64,000 nt of DNA from Galdieria partita (GCA_025991245.1 BQMJ01000027.1:62001-126000); one strand, 5' to 3'. Shown: positions 53,609 to 64,000, numbered from the stretch's first letter. Notes: generated by a model from the sequence alone, not told the origin. Numbers and translations: made by a program.

Positions 53609-54325
53609 GAAAAATGTACATTTGACAGATTCGGATAAGATATATTTTATAAAACATAATAAATTCTAAATTGACAGTAGAAGAAAAAGTTGTGGTTGTT
53701 TACTTGAACCAGAGGGCTCTTCTACTGGAATACTCTACTTGAAAATCAAAATCCAAGTCAATTTTATAACACAGGAATCCTGTCTATAATAGTCAAACAG
53801 CTTTCACAGACAGTGTCGCAATGGTTACCCCTTCATCGAGAAATTTGAAGAGGGGCAATGTAATTATGAAAACGGCTATATACTCACTTGCTTCGGGTCG
53901 AGTTGCGCACTCTGACTGCTTCTGGCTGAAAACCAGCAGTTTGTTCTCTCCCACGTAGTAAGCAGGGTATTTTGTAAAGCATGACAACTTTGACACATTT
54001 TGCTCTAGCAGTAACTTTCGTCGGAAAACCTAAGAATTACTAAAACGAGATATTTTTAGCAAGTTTCTATGTTTCCCTCGACAGTTTCTCTCGCGTTTGT
54101 AACTGAAGGGAGATGAAGCTAACGTCCCTCTGTCTTATCGACATCTATACGACAGGCACATTTGGGAACCATAATCAATTTACTTTATTCGTACGCAGAA
54201 ACTCTCATTACTGATCTTCCACAAAAGGGGCTACTGACCCATTGGACAAATCACGTCGAGTTGCTTAAAACGAGCACAATCATCTAGAACACAGAATTGT
54301 GAAATTAATTGGTGTGTTCGGGGTC
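53609..54325. other. Intergenic upstream of the first AAAP permease gene
   Basis: About 700 bases on the same strand as both flanking genes. It shows no similarity by eye to the corresponding region upstream of the second permease copy (55788-56234). No supported frame. Confidence 0.5.
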
Positions 54326-55787
54326 ATGGTGAAGGATTGTGTAACTGCAGAGGAAATAACGGTGGAGCATACTTCTTCAGAATATAAATTGGACGAAGAG
54401 AAGCCTTCAGTAGCAGACGTGGAGAAGTCGGGGAAAGTCTCCGAGGAGCCAGTTTATGATGTTTATGGGAATGAGGAGGAGCACTCTATACGGTACAAAA
54501 CCATGTCTTGGGTGAAGTGTGGTGTTGTTATGATAGCAGAAACTATTGCCTTGGGAGTGTTATCCTTGCCTAGTGTACTTTTAACCGTTGGCATGTTACC
54601 TGGTATTTTACTTATCGTTGGTTTGGGTGTTATTGCAACTTATACTGGCTACAACTTGGGACTTTTCCGCCTCAACCACCCTACAGTTTGTAACATGGCT
54701 GATGCTGGTGAGATAATATGGGGACCCTTTGGAAAGTATCTTCTTGGTGCTGGCCAAGTTATATTTTTAGTTTTTATATGTGGTTCGCACTGTTTGACTG
54801 GAGCTATTGCAATGAGTACTTTGACTGATAATGCCACTTGTAAGGTTGTATGGGCTCTTGTAACTGGTGTTGTTGCGTTCTTTTTGACTCTCCCACGTAC
54901 TCTTGACCGTATTAGCTATTTGAGTTTTGTTTCTTCTGCCAGTATTCTTACTTCCGTTTTTATTACAATAATTGGGACAGGTGTTGAAAGTGCTCCCAAC
55001 GGAGCTCCACCCCATCCTCATATTATTGTAAATACTACCACTCCTGCTAGTTTTTACAATGCCTTTTCTGCAGTTACTGTAAGTTCTTATTTTCAACTTC
55101 TTTGTAGAGTAACTTTGTCTAAAATGCATTTAGGATGTTATTTTTGCCTATGCAGGCCATTTGGCATTCTTTAACTTTATTTCTGAAATGAAGAACCCTC
55201 GTGAATATCCAAAGTCATTGTATCTTTTACAAGCAGTTGATATTATTATATATACCCTTGCTGGAGCACTTATTTACAAATTTACTGGCCAGTATACCTT
55301 ATCTCCCTCCATCTCTAGTATGAGCATTACTCTTCGTAAAGTTACTTATGGTATTGCTATTCCAACGATTCTTGTTGCTGGAGTTATCAATGGTCATGTT
55401 GTTTCGAAGTTTATTTTTACCCGTTTATTTCGTGGTTCACGCCACTTACATGAGCATACAATGATTGGATGGGGTACTTGGGTTGGTTTGTGTGCCTTAA
55501 CTTGGTTTATTGCCTGGATAATATCTCAAGTCATTCCTATTTTTAATGACCTTCTTGGTTTAGTTGCAGCTTTGTTTGCATCAATGTTTACATATGGTTT
55601 GTCTGGATACTTTTGGTTATTTGACAACTATGGCAAATGGCGTAAGCGTCCTATATTATCTGTTATTAATGCGTTGGTTTTTGCTTTGGGTTTAACCATA
55701 CTTGGCCTTGGTATGTATGCTTCTGTGAAGAGCATTATCGTATCATATCAAACTGGTCAAGCGGGCACTCCTTTCAGTTGCTCTTAG
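54326..55787 (+). CDS. AAAP amino-acid/auxin permease family transporter, copy 1
   Basis: Exons 54326-55078 and 55134-55787 (55-nt intron) give about 468 aa with roughly eleven membrane helices. The N-terminal ~40 residues are hydrophilic and acidic (MVKDCVTAEEITVEHTSSEY). The core starts EEPVYDVYGNEEEHSIRYKTMSW, and the first helices are VMIAETIALGVLSLPSVLLTVGM, the typical AAAP opening in which the helix is broken by a G-x-LxLP turn. Splicing restores AVTDVIFAYAGHLAFFNF, the family's conserved helix 6 region. Its likeness is to fungal neutral amino-acid permeases. Substrate is not predictable. From the EEPVYD codons to the stop, including the intron, it is almost identical to copy 2. Confidence 0.92.
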
Positions 55788-55790
55788 AGC
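54443..55790 (+). repeat. Direct repeat, unit 1 (shared block of the AAAP gene pair)
   Basis: This 1,348-base block matches 56382-57729 with only three differences that I can find by reading both: C/T and C/T near 54586-54592 and A/G near 55740. The identity includes the intron. It begins inside codons for EEPVYD and stops just after the TAG stop codon, where the two copies diverge abruptly. Confidence 0.93.
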
Positions 55791-56234
55791 CCTCTAACTT
55801 TTCTTTTCATCTTGGAAATAAATCTCCTGTTTCGACTGCTTAACTCTTTTGCTACGACTGTCTTATTCTCTGGATCTTTTCTTTCAGAAAATTGGCCGGA
55901 AGTAATATAGCGATAGAAGCAGGAAAGACTCGCAACTTTGATGGAAGCAAGAACGAAGGTTTCCACGGTCGGTCTGTTGGTAGTTCTTCGTCGGATATTT
56001 TCCAGCCATGAAAAAAGTCTGGAACTCTTTTCTTCAAGTGGACCCGTTCCATTGGTTGTCCGATAGTCTCGCTTCATAGAATTTCGGATTTGGGAAATTT
56101 TTCTACAAGACAACGGAAGAATTTTGGTGTGGATCCTCGCAAATGATGAAAGCCCACAGGACATTTGGCCCGGGTATTCTAGAAAATAGCGCCTTTCGTT
56201 GACATGGCGTTTTAGATTTTTGGTTTGTTGAAGA
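55788..56234. other. Spacer between the two AAAP genes
   Basis: 447 bases. It shares no visible similarity with the region before copy 1 or after copy 2. A minus-strand frame of 126 codons covers most of it (55784-56164) but has no domain and is not considered a gene. Confidence 0.5.
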
Positions 56235-57726
56235 ATGTCAGTGTCAAAGCAAGATATAGGAGTGGAGGAGATAGCAGTCTCAGGTGTAGGAGACCACGAG
56301 AGGAGAAGTACACAAGTAGATTCTAGCCATGAAGCTGTTGGATTGGATGATATTGAAAAAGACCCGGCGAACCTGAAGACAGAGGAGCCAGTTTATGATG
56401 TTTATGGGAATGAGGAGGAGCACTCTATACGGTACAAAACCATGTCTTGGGTGAAGTGTGGTGTTGTTATGATAGCAGAAACTATTGCCTTGGGAGTGTT
56501 ATCCTTGCCTAGTGTACTTTTAACTGTTGGTATGTTACCTGGTATTTTACTTATCGTTGGTTTGGGTGTTATTGCAACTTATACTGGCTACAACTTGGGA
56601 CTTTTCCGCCTCAACCACCCTACAGTTTGTAACATGGCTGATGCTGGTGAGATAATATGGGGACCCTTTGGAAAGTATCTTCTTGGTGCTGGCCAAGTTA
56701 TATTTTTAGTTTTTATATGTGGTTCGCACTGTTTGACTGGAGCTATTGCAATGAGTACTTTGACTGATAATGCCACTTGTAAGGTTGTATGGGCTCTTGT
56801 AACTGGTGTTGTTGCGTTCTTTTTGACTCTCCCACGTACTCTTGACCGTATTAGCTATTTGAGTTTTGTTTCTTCTGCCAGTATTCTTACTTCCGTTTTT
56901 ATTACAATAATTGGGACAGGTGTTGAAAGTGCTCCCAACGGAGCTCCACCCCATCCTCATATTATTGTAAATACTACCACTCCTGCTAGTTTTTACAATG
57001 CCTTTTCTGCAGTTACTGTAAGTTCTTATTTTCAACTTCTTTGTAGAGTAACTTTGTCTAAAATGCATTTAGGATGTTATTTTTGCCTATGCAGGCCATT
57101 TGGCATTCTTTAACTTTATTTCTGAAATGAAGAACCCTCGTGAATATCCAAAGTCATTGTATCTTTTACAAGCAGTTGATATTATTATATATACCCTTGC
57201 TGGAGCACTTATTTACAAATTTACTGGCCAGTATACCTTATCTCCCTCCATCTCTAGTATGAGCATTACTCTTCGTAAAGTTACTTATGGTATTGCTATT
57301 CCAACGATTCTTGTTGCTGGAGTTATCAATGGTCATGTTGTTTCGAAGTTTATTTTTACCCGTTTATTTCGTGGTTCACGCCACTTACATGAGCATACAA
57401 TGATTGGATGGGGTACTTGGGTTGGTTTGTGTGCCTTAACTTGGTTTATTGCCTGGATAATATCTCAAGTCATTCCTATTTTTAATGACCTTCTTGGTTT
57501 AGTTGCAGCTTTGTTTGCATCAATGTTTACATATGGTTTGTCTGGATACTTTTGGTTATTTGACAACTATGGCAAATGGCGTAAGCGTCCTATATTATCT
57601 GTTATTAATGCGTTGGTTTTTGCTTTGGGTTTAACCATACTTGGCCTTGGTATGTATGCTTCTGTGAAGAGCATTATCGTGTCATATCAAACTGGTCAAG
57701 CGGGCACTCCTTTCAGTTGCTCTTAG
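56235..57726 (+). CDS. AAAP amino-acid/auxin permease family transporter, copy 2
   Basis: Exons 56235-57017 and 57073-57726 give about 478 aa. The first ~50 residues differ completely from copy 1 (MSVSKQDIGVEEIAVSGVG, then STQVDSSHEAVGLDD) and from EEPVYD onward the predicted proteins are the same. The cytosolic N-terminus of such permeases often carries regulatory or sorting signals, so the two copies may be the same transporter with different control. The 55-nt intron is identical in both genes. Both are on the plus strand, 447 bases apart. The 3' flanks differ directly after the stop codon. Confidence 0.92.
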
Positions 57727-57729
57727 AGT
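56382..57729 (+). repeat. Direct repeat, unit 2 (shared block of the AAAP gene pair)
   Basis: The partner of 54443-55790, offset by 1,939 bases. See unit 1 for differences. Confidence 0.93.
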
Positions 57730-57777
57730 AATCTTTTGTAAGTTTGCATGAAATTAAAGTTGCATTGCATTATTGAT

Positions 57778-57792
57778 TATATATATATATAC
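57778..57792. repeat. TA dinucleotide run
   Basis: A short simple-sequence TA run downstream of AAAP copy 2, in the gap to the convergent VOC gene. Confidence 0.8.
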
Positions 57793-57830
57793 ATTGGTGT
57801 GATTTTTATTTTTTTCCCATAATGATGGAG

Positions 57831-58338
57831 TTATAGTTCATCAATATATTCTACTGGAAAAACTTCGCAATTGCAAATTTCGATCATAATGCCTGAATGC
57901 GGTTCTTTAAAGAACAACTGCAGGAGTTTCTCCGCTTCATGAAACTCACAGAGATAAGGTATATCTAGAGCATCCAATTTATTCTGTATGCTCGAAAGGT
58001 CGTCAGCTTGGAAAGATATGTGGTCAGTGTTAGGTTTCAAAGTCCCTGGTCTCTCTAAAGCAGTACCCTGAATGAGGTGTATTTGGATTCCGTAACTATA
58101 CAGCCAAATACCATCAAAATTGAAATTGGGTCGTCGAACCTATTCTCAATTAAGTGTTTGAGTGTATTTAAAAACGCAGTACTACCACTCGAAAACCAAG
58201 AATATCACAAAAGAACCGTCCTGTCTTTACTGGTTCTGGTACTGAAAAGGAAACATGGTTCAACGACCTTATTGAAAGTGCTCCCTTTTTCGCGTGTTCA
58301 AAACCGTTCTTTTGCTTCTCGAACAACAACGGGTTCAT
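57831..58338 (-). CDS. VOC superfamily (glyoxalase/dioxygenase-fold) protein
   Basis: Exons 58186-58338 and 57831-58139 join in frame to about 153 aa. The sequence follows a VOC domain: LNHVSFSVPEPVKTGRFFCD with ILGFRVV, then FNFDGIWLYSYGIQIHLIQG, then TDHISFQADDLSSIQNKLDALD and LFFKEPHSGIMIEIC. Metal-ligand candidates are H in LNHVSF, H in TDHISF and E in IMIEIC. It resembles plant glyoxalase-like proteins induced by stress; the true reaction is unknown. The frame stays open upstream of the chosen ATG, so a longer, perhaps targeted, N-terminus made with another exon is possible. It converges with AAAP copy 2. Confidence 0.82.
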
Positions 58339-59294
58339 CTTTGGTTGTGCGAAGTGGTCTTGTCCCTCTTCAGAAAACTGGAAGCAGAAAGAAATGGGCT
58401 CCGTTTTAAAATCCCCCCAGATTTTGGGGAAAATCTGTGATGTCTCTTGGATTCTCTCTCTCTCTATTTATATATACAGGAAGATACGAGGCAGCCATGG
58501 AATAATGGGTCTTTGTGTGAGATGAGTATATGGAATCTACTAGCAACAATTAGATGCAGCACCCGAGTTTTATTCATGTAAATATACAATGAATAAGACT
58601 TCTCTGTTGGCTGGAAACACATGTATATTCTCTAGGACAAAATCTCTCGAATAGACTTACAATGTCTTTGTTATACACTTCACGTGAGGCCAGAGAAATA
58701 ACAATGGGAAGGAGCCAGGTCTTCCTGGTAAGTTTGTTTGCTGAACTACGGAATAAGCTTCAACGGGAAACAGAAGGATTCCTATCTTTTCTTCTAGTAG
58801 TGTTTCACAGCTGCAAAAGTATAATCTACAAGGAATATTTGCTATAAGTTCAAAGCATCCTATGAAATATATAGAGACTTTCCCTAAGCAGTTTGTACTA
58901 TGGGCCATAGTAAGGTGCTGCTTGCTATCAACTATTCTAAAAACATGGAACAACAAGGAAACGTGCTTCTGTGTCTCTCTAGTATATGTTTCTTGTATCG
59001 TCTTGCAGTCACAAGATACCTGTGTTTGACTGGCCTATTTAGAACATTTAGACGATATGTTTCGCATGAATACCGCAAGCTGTAACAGGCAACGGATCAT
59101 TTCACCTCGACACCCTCTAAGCCTTGTCAACAACCCTGTCTACGAGCAATCACCGTTGGATTTTCATTCGGTGGCGGAATCGCCTCCAAACAGACGTGTG
59201 GTTAACATACGCTTCCTCTTTCGGCCACTGACTTTGGGCATCAATACATTGGCAGGAAAACGATTCGTACATTACAGTATTGTTGTCACACCAT
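58339..59294. other. Intergenic (about 950 bases) with weak small frames
   Basis: Contains a CT run (about 58453-58465), expected promoters of the VOC gene and L-galactose dehydrogenase, and two weak coding possibilities. One starts at ATG 58662 (MSLLYTSREAREITMGRSQV) and could be spliced to CTGCAAAAG near 58814, reading LQKYNLQGIFAISSKHP on. The other is an 86-codon frame at 59057-59317 (MFRMNTASCNRQRIISPRHP onward) that overlaps the next gene's start. Neither shows a known domain. Confidence 0.4.
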
Positions 59295-60506
59295 ATGCGT
59301 TTACACAATGCGTTTGAAGCTTCAGAATATAGAGAACTAGGTAAAAGCGGCTTATTAGTGAGTCCCCTTGGTTTTGGTGCATCACCCCTAGGTGGAGTGT
59401 TTGGCCCGGTGAATGTAAGTTTAGAGAAGTTGTAGCTTGTTTTGGTTTTTTATTTTAAAATAGGAAGAAGAAGGGATAAGAGCTGTTCATAAGGCGTGGA
59501 AAGAGGGAATCAATTTTTTCGATTGTTCTCCCTACTATGGCTTTACAAAAGCAGAGAAAGTGTTGGGTCTGGGTTTAAGAGACCTTCCTAGAGATTCAAT
59601 AGTTGTAGCTACCAAAGTAGGCAGATATGGACCTTCAGAGTGGGTGTTTCTGCAATGTTCAATTGTGAAAAAAAAGTAACCACGAGTGAGTTAGGTTTGA
59701 CTTTTCTCCTAGTAGAATTGAAAGCAGCATAAAAGAAAGTATGGAACGGCTCAACGTAAATTATCTTGATGTTGTTCAGTGTCACGATATTGAGTTTGGG
59801 GATTTAAATCAAATTGTAGAGGAATCTTTACCATTGCTCGAGTCACTGAAGAGAAAGGGAATCGTAAGTTTGAAGTAGAGTGCTTATTTGTTTTGTAACT
59901 TGTGTGCTTTGCTTTAGATAAGAGCTATTGGGGTAACAGGCCTTCCACTTGATATTTATGACTACGTTCTATCCCATTCTCAAGTGAAGCTTGACTTGGT
60001 ATTGTCTTATTGCCATGGATGCCTCAATGATACTTCATTGTTGAATATTATGCCTTTCTTAAAGGTGAGTTGCCTTTTTTTTGTTGTTCTATTTTTGCCG
60101 AATGTATAAATAGGAGAATGAGTTGGGAGTTATAAATGCTTCTCCATTGAGCATGGGTTTGTTGACTAACAGAGGAGCTCCAGAGTGGCATCCAGCACCT
60201 CCAGAACTTCGATTAGCAGCCAGAAAGGCAGCAAAATTGTGTGAAGAGCACGGTGCAGATATTGCTGAATTGGCCTTACAGTTTGCGTACCAGTTAGAAG
60301 GTGTAACTTGTACTTTGGTTGGCATCGATGGGGTCCAAAATTTATTGAAAGATATCGATGCAGTTCATAAGCAGATAGACCAAATGCTTTTGCAAAAAGT
60401 TTTGCAAGTTTTTGAGCCTGTTCATAATATGACTTGGTTTAGCGGTCACAAAGCCATCGATGAAAAAGGATATTCTACCGCTTGTACCAATATTGCAAGT
60501 TGCTAG
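59295..60506 (+). CDS. L-galactose dehydrogenase (aldo-keto reductase family)
   Basis: Oxidises L-galactose to L-galactono-1,4-lactone in the Smirnoff-Wheeler route to ascorbate. Five exons (59295-59414, 59464-59639, 59695-59863, 59918-60064, 60114-60506) give about 334 aa. Blocks match the Arabidopsis enzyme: LGFGASPLGGVFGPV, NFFDCSPYYG, VATKVGRYG, FDFSPSRIE, VQCHDIEFG, GVTGLPLDIYDYVL, VLSYCHG, INASPLSMGLLT and GAPEWHPAPPEL. The AKR catalytic set (D and Y in DCSPYYG, K in ATKVG, H in QCHDIE) is complete. Exon 2 ends with a GTGGGT donor inside GAG. No targeting signal is seen, so it is cytosolic. The ATG at 59295 gives a short N-terminus as in plants. Confidence 0.93.
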
Positions 60507-60610
60507 AGTATTTGTTGATGTCGTGTTTAATCATTTTGTAAATAGACTTTTAGTAACATGTGTAAAGGGAGGAATATGTTGTTTATATCCAATGATTGAT
60601 TTTCATTCCA

Positions 60611-61792
60611 TTATATCCATTCTTTTGGTTCTCTTAAGACAGTTAATAACTGGGCTTCCCTAGAGTTTTCTTCTGGATGATGATCGTATTCCCATCGAGC
60701 TGTTAATGGCAACGACATCAAAATACTCTCAATACGACCACCTGTTTTTAAGCCAAACACTGTTCCTCGATCGTAAACCAAATTAAACTCGACATATCTG
60801 CCTCGACGAAGTTGTTGCCAATTCTTTTCTTGCTCCGTATATGGCATATCCTTTCTACGTTCAATAATGGGCACATATGCTGGAATTACAGTATTTGCGC
60901 AGTCTTTGGAAAACTCAAACAATTGTTCCGCAGGTCGATCGTTCAAATCATCAAAAAATATACCCCCAATTCCTCTTCGTTCTCCTCGATGCTTAATCAA
61001 AAAGTATTCATCACACCATTTTTTAAACTTTGGATAAAACTCTGAATCATGCCTATCACAAGTTTCCTTCAAACATTTATGAAAATGAGAACAGTCGTCT
61101 TCAAATAAAAATGAAGGCGTCAAGTCAGTTCCTCCACCAAACCACCATAAACCACGTTCTGTTTCAAAATAACGATAATTGAAGTGCACAGTAGGTGCCA
61201 TAGGATTCTTCGGGTGTATCACCGAAGAAATACCAGCAGCAAAGAAAGGGACCTTCTCGTTAGGTCCATAGCCTCCATCCCGCGTTACACCTCTTGCAGA
61301 TGCTGCTTTAACTGCTTCCGGAGGCATATGGCCATATACAACGGAAACATTGACGCCAGCTTTTTCAAAAACTATTCCATCTTGCAAAACTCGAGAAATT
61401 CCACCTCCTCCTTCTTGGCGTGTCCACACATCTTGTTTGAATGGAGTCCCATCTAACTTTTCGATGGCATCACAAATATCATCTTGCGCCTTGCGGATCA
61501 TTTTCTCGAAGCTTTGTTGCATAGAAGTGCCCAAAAACCATTTTTTTCCTTCTCCAACTTCAACCACTAGCGACTCTGGTGTATTCTCCAGCGGTTGATG
61601 GTTAACAAATGAATATTCTTGACTTCGTTCATTGGTAGCGACACAACTCCAATTGGATATACCCAAAGCCTTTGATCTGCTGTAGCGGGGAATACAAGAA
61701 CAGTGCCTGGTTTTGCCACAGTATGAAGGCTTCTTTAATAAATAGCAAGGGTTCCCCATAGTGACAAACAATAGCAAACTGGACTCTGTCAT
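60611..61792 (-). CDS. CPOX: Coproporphyrinogen III oxidase, oxygen-dependent (plastid heme/chlorophyll pathway)
   Basis: Oxidatively decarboxylates coproporphyrinogen III to protoporphyrinogen IX with oxygen. Intronless, about 393 aa. Family signatures: [101 protein letters not shown] and [14 protein letters not shown]. The first ~85 residues are not part of the enzyme core and are rich in S, K, C and R ([20 protein letters not shown]), in line with a plastid transit peptide. Two ATGs are possible, 61792 and 61759; the second gives a cleaner transit peptide. It converges with L-galactose dehydrogenase, 104 bases between stops. Confidence 0.95.
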   Translation of the reverse strand: MTESSLLLFVTMGNPCYLLKKPSYCGKTRHCSCIPRYSRSKALGISNWSCVATNERSQEYSFVNHQPLENTPESLVVEVGEGKKWFLGTSMQQSFEKMIRKAQDDICDAIEKLDGTPFKQDVWTRQEGGGGISRVLQDGIVFEKAGVNVSVVYGHMPPEAVKAASARGVTRDGGYGPNEKVPFFAAGISSVIHPKNPMAPTVHFNYRYFETERGLWWFGGGTDLTPSFLFEDDCSHFHKCLKETCDRHDSEFYPKFKKWCDEYFLIKHRGERRGIGGIFFDDLNDRPAEQLFEFSKDCANTVIPAYVPIIERRKDMPYTEQEKNWQQLRRGRYVEFNLVYDRGTVFGLKTGGRIESILMSLPLTARWEYDHHPEENSREAQLLTVLREPKEWI

Positions 61793-62476
61793 CTTTCCAA
61801 AACTTGAAACCTCCAAATGCAAATGAGATTTTTACCAACTGTGAGAGAGTGTGAGACATGCAATGGAGTTGCAACTTCTTTTTGCAACTCTCGTTTGGCA
61901 CTAGAAACGAACTTTTTTCCATTCGTTGAGACGGTTTGTATTTTGGTTATTTTGTGTACTGAAGAATCGACTAAAGAGGAGTTGTTTCAAAGAAAATCAG
62001 GAACATGCAAGAAGGGCAAGAAACTAATGCCAGTCTTGAACAATAAATTGAACTTTACAAACGTTTTCAAAAGTCACTAGAACTTTTATTTCTTCTTTGC
62101 CTTTAGTTGGGAAGCTAACGGAATCTTTTATTAGACAATTCCTTCAATTGGGTCTAAGAGAGCGTTGGGAAGCTTTCGAGCGCAAGTTTTGAGAGTTTTG
62201 CAACTTGGCACCTATTAGAAGAGTTTATTGGTAATTTACTGTTTCATCGTTTACTTAGTGTGATTGTTACCGTTTGAAAGCTATCAGAGCTCACTTCAAG
62301 GGTACATTTGAAAGGGCAACCCGCGTAACAACTTTACTCGAATACTTCAGCCAAAAGCTGCGGTTATGCGCTTTGTTGTTTTAGCAAAGAAAAGGAGCGC
62401 TCGAAAAGATTGGTCGTTAGAAGACAGTTTGAGTCGTTGCAGTATTTAGTGTGGTTACAAAGACGGCAAAAGTAGT
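61793..62476. other. Intergenic between divergent CPOX and CAF1 genes
   Basis: About 680 bases. A plus-strand frame with an ATG at 61817 (87 codons) lacks a known domain and is probably leader or chance. Two promoters are expected here. Confidence 0.45.
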
Positions 62477-63461
62477 ATGGAAAAGACGAAGGAGTCTTCT
62501 CACGTGATAAAGGAAGTTTGGGCGGAAAACCTCGAGGAAGAACTGGCAAACATCTCGAGTAGATTGGATAAGTATAACTTTGTTGCTATGGTAAGTGATA
62601 CTTGTAGATTGCTTCGTTCCGTTTGGTTTTGCTTACTTGTGGTTTTTGTAGGACACAGAATTCCCGGGTGTCGTTGCGAGACCTATCGGTTCGTTTCGAA
62701 GCAACACCGACTATCATTATCAAACCCTTCGATGCAATGTAGATTTGTTGAAGATAATTCAGTTGGGTTTATCCTTTTCAGATTCGGAAGGGAATATTCC
62801 AGAAGGGTGTGCTTGCTGGCAGTTTAATTTTCGTTTTAGTTTGAACGAAGATATTTATGCACAAGACTCCATTGATCTCTTGACACGTTCTGGTATAGAC
62901 TTTGACGAACATGAACGACATGGCATAGACGTGGAACGGTTTGGAGAACTTTTAATATCTTCGGGCATTGTTCTGAACGAGGATATTTGCTGGATTTCTT
63001 TTCACTCGGGTTATGATTTTGGCTATTTGCTGAAGATATTGACGTGTAGTGAAATGCCAGCAGAGGAGTCAGAGTTCTTTGAGCTTCTGAATACTTATTT
63101 CCCACGTTTTTATGATATGAAATATTTGATGATGGCTTCGGACAGACTGTATGGAGGCCTTAATAAATTGGCAGAAATACTTGAAGTTGAGCGTATTGGA
63201 CAGATGCATCAGGCAGGATCGGATAGCTTGCTTACCATGAAGGTATTCTTCAAGATGAAGGAAAGCATTTTCAGTGGTCATATTGATGAGCGTCGTTATT
63301 GTGGAGTTTTGTATGGACTTGGAAGTGCTGCTGCCTTTGGTCATGCATCTCATGAAGCGGAAAGGCGATATAATTATACAAACAATGAAAATGGAACCAA
63401 CAGCAACAATAATTCTAGTGACTTGAAACGCTTTGTGGATTCTGCTTTGGCAGCTTCTTAA
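62477..63461 (+). CDS. CAF1: CCR4-NOT deadenylase subunit CAF1/POP2 (CNOT7/8)
   Basis: Shortens mRNA poly(A) tails in the CCR4-NOT complex. Exons 62477-62590 and 62652-63461 give about 307 aa. The DEDD nuclease reads straight through: [18 protein letters not shown] (D and E, formed across the intron), [46 protein letters not shown] (D), [11 protein letters not shown]-type box [39 protein letters not shown] (H and D). The intron follows the codon for M in VAM, so the catalytic DTE is the first thing in exon 2. The C-terminal ~35 residues are asparagine-rich and not conserved. Confidence 0.95.
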
Positions 63462-63761
63462 GGGTCGTTTCACATTTGTGCTTTCTTCGTGGAGCTGTCT
63501 TTTTTGTTGACTCATCGTTGTCCATAGCACTTCTTAAGTGACTTTGTTTGTTATTAAACGTTTCTTACTTGTTTGGTTTGTTTCAAGTTGCCGATCCTTT
63601 TTGTCAATGGCGTTTGAATGTCTTTGAAAATTGTGTTCATCTCTGCACCCGTTGTGAGTTGTCACAAAGCCAACAAAAGTAGGTCTTCTTTATTAACAAA
63701 AGTTGTTTGTGTGAAAAGAAACAGCTACAATCAAGCAATCAAACAAAGTCGCTGCTGTATT
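63462..63761. other. Intergenic, no gene seen
   Basis: 300 bases between CAF1 and PTRHD1, both plus strand. Nothing recognisable beyond expected 3' and 5' flanks. Confidence 0.5.
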
Positions 63762-64000
63762 ATGAGCGTGGAACAACTTGTCCAATACATAGTCGTTCGC
63801 AAGGATTTGATAAAGGACTTTGGCTGGTCACTGGGAAGTGTATGTTTGAAGTTATTTCTTTTTTGGGAATCTTTTACATGATGCATACTTAGTTGATTGC
63901 ACAAGGGGTGCACGCAGCTATTGCTGTGAATTGGAAATATAGAGATGATCCTCTGGTTCGTGAATATTGTACACAAGAGTCGGTAGGAAGTGTCCATCTC
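63762..64000 (+). CDS. PTRHD1-like (Pth2-fold peptidyl-tRNA hydrolase domain) protein, N-terminal part, cut by window edge
   Basis: Exons 63762-63839 and 63893-64000 (continues beyond the window). The protein begins MSVEQLVQYIVVRKDLIKD and continues GWSLGSLIAQGVHAAIAVNW, close to PTRHD1 (MDQLVQYLVLRGDL, LGALVAQACHAATAAL). This Pth2-like fold binds and may hydrolyse peptidyl-tRNA; for PTRHD1 the activity is unsettled. The intron (53 nt) has a GTATGT donor and a CTTAG acceptor, and splicing restores the AQ.CHAA-type motif. Only about 62 residues are visible. Confidence 0.8.

Noticed and set aside
54649-55129. Minus-strand frames inside AAAP copy 1, repeated at 56588-57068 in copy 2
   Set aside because: They are antisense shadows; they look conserved only because the two gene copies are nearly identical.
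55784-56164. A 126-codon minus-strand frame between the AAAP genes
   Set aside because: No domain, no homologous frame next to the other copy, and composition typical of chance frames in serine/arginine codons.
54443-57729. The long direct repeat as a possible mobile element
   Set aside because: The repeat borders fall within the coding region and at the stop codon, with no terminal repeats or transposase; it is a gene pair.
61817-62080. An 87-codon plus-strand frame before CAF1
   Set aside because: It overlaps the CPOX N-terminus, has no recognised motif and ends in low-complexity lysine-rich sequence.
1-64000. CRISPR arrays, LTR or other virus-like elements, bacterial operons
   Set aside because: No spaced short repeats, no paired long terminal repeats, no reverse transcriptase, integrase or capsid-like frames were seen; genes have spliceosomal introns.

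Overview
The window looks like nuclear DNA of a cyanidiophyte red alga, most likely Galdieria or a close relative. The genes are eukaryotic and very tightly packed, and most are cut by tiny introns (about 45-66 nt, GT-AG, occasionally GC-AG). There is a nuclear gene for the red-type Rubisco activase CbbX with an N-terminal plastid-targeting extension, plus plastid-type ABC-F and KsgA-like proteins alongside a full eukaryotic housekeeping set. The species is inferred from gene content and intron style; no marker gene proves it.

Layout. 1-9.6 kb: CAND1 (partial), CbbX, Rrp6 exosome nuclease, complex I subunit NDUFA7, a Myb/SANT protein and a SNAP-25-type SNARE. 9.7-20.9 kb: M28 peptidase, KsgA-type rRNA methyltransferase, ABC-F ATPase, RecQ helicase, signal peptidase subunit SPC22 and a NEPRO/RMP1-like protein. 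21.1-32.4 kb: a CBM48-SPRY fusion protein, COQ3, a plastid-like helical-repeat protein, NECAP, acetyl-CoA synthetase, an unassigned small membrane protein, SAR1, eEF1B-beta and TOM7. 32.5-46 kb: a RING-H2 membrane protein, RagA GTPase, V-ATPase subunit a, methionyl-tRNA synthetase, DAD1, a P450, a SURP-domain protein and ribosomal protein eL8. 46-64 kb: a TauE/SafE transporter, FGGY kinase, a C2HC-finger orphan, two nearly identical AAAP amino-acid permeases, a VOC protein, L-galactose dehydrogenase, coproporphyrinogen oxidase, CAF1/POP2 and the start of PTRHD1.

How the genes fit together. These are mostly housekeeping genes placed without operon logic. Some themes recur: secretion and trafficking (SNAP-25-like, SPC22, SAR1, NECAP, DAD1), RNA and ribosome biology (Rrp6, KsgA, NEPRO-like, eL8, CAF1, SURP), mitochondria (NDUFA7, COQ3, TOM7) and the vacuole/TOR axis (RagA next to V-ATPase subunit a). 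The most striking items are the two AAAP genes, identical across about 1.35 kb including the intron but with unrelated ends, and the CBM48-SPRY fusion.

No virus-like element, retroelement, CRISPR array, tRNA or rRNA gene was recognised. Several 0.3-1.6 kb stretches have no convincing gene and are listed. Exon joins were worked out by hand from reading frame and family similarity, so they are predictions.
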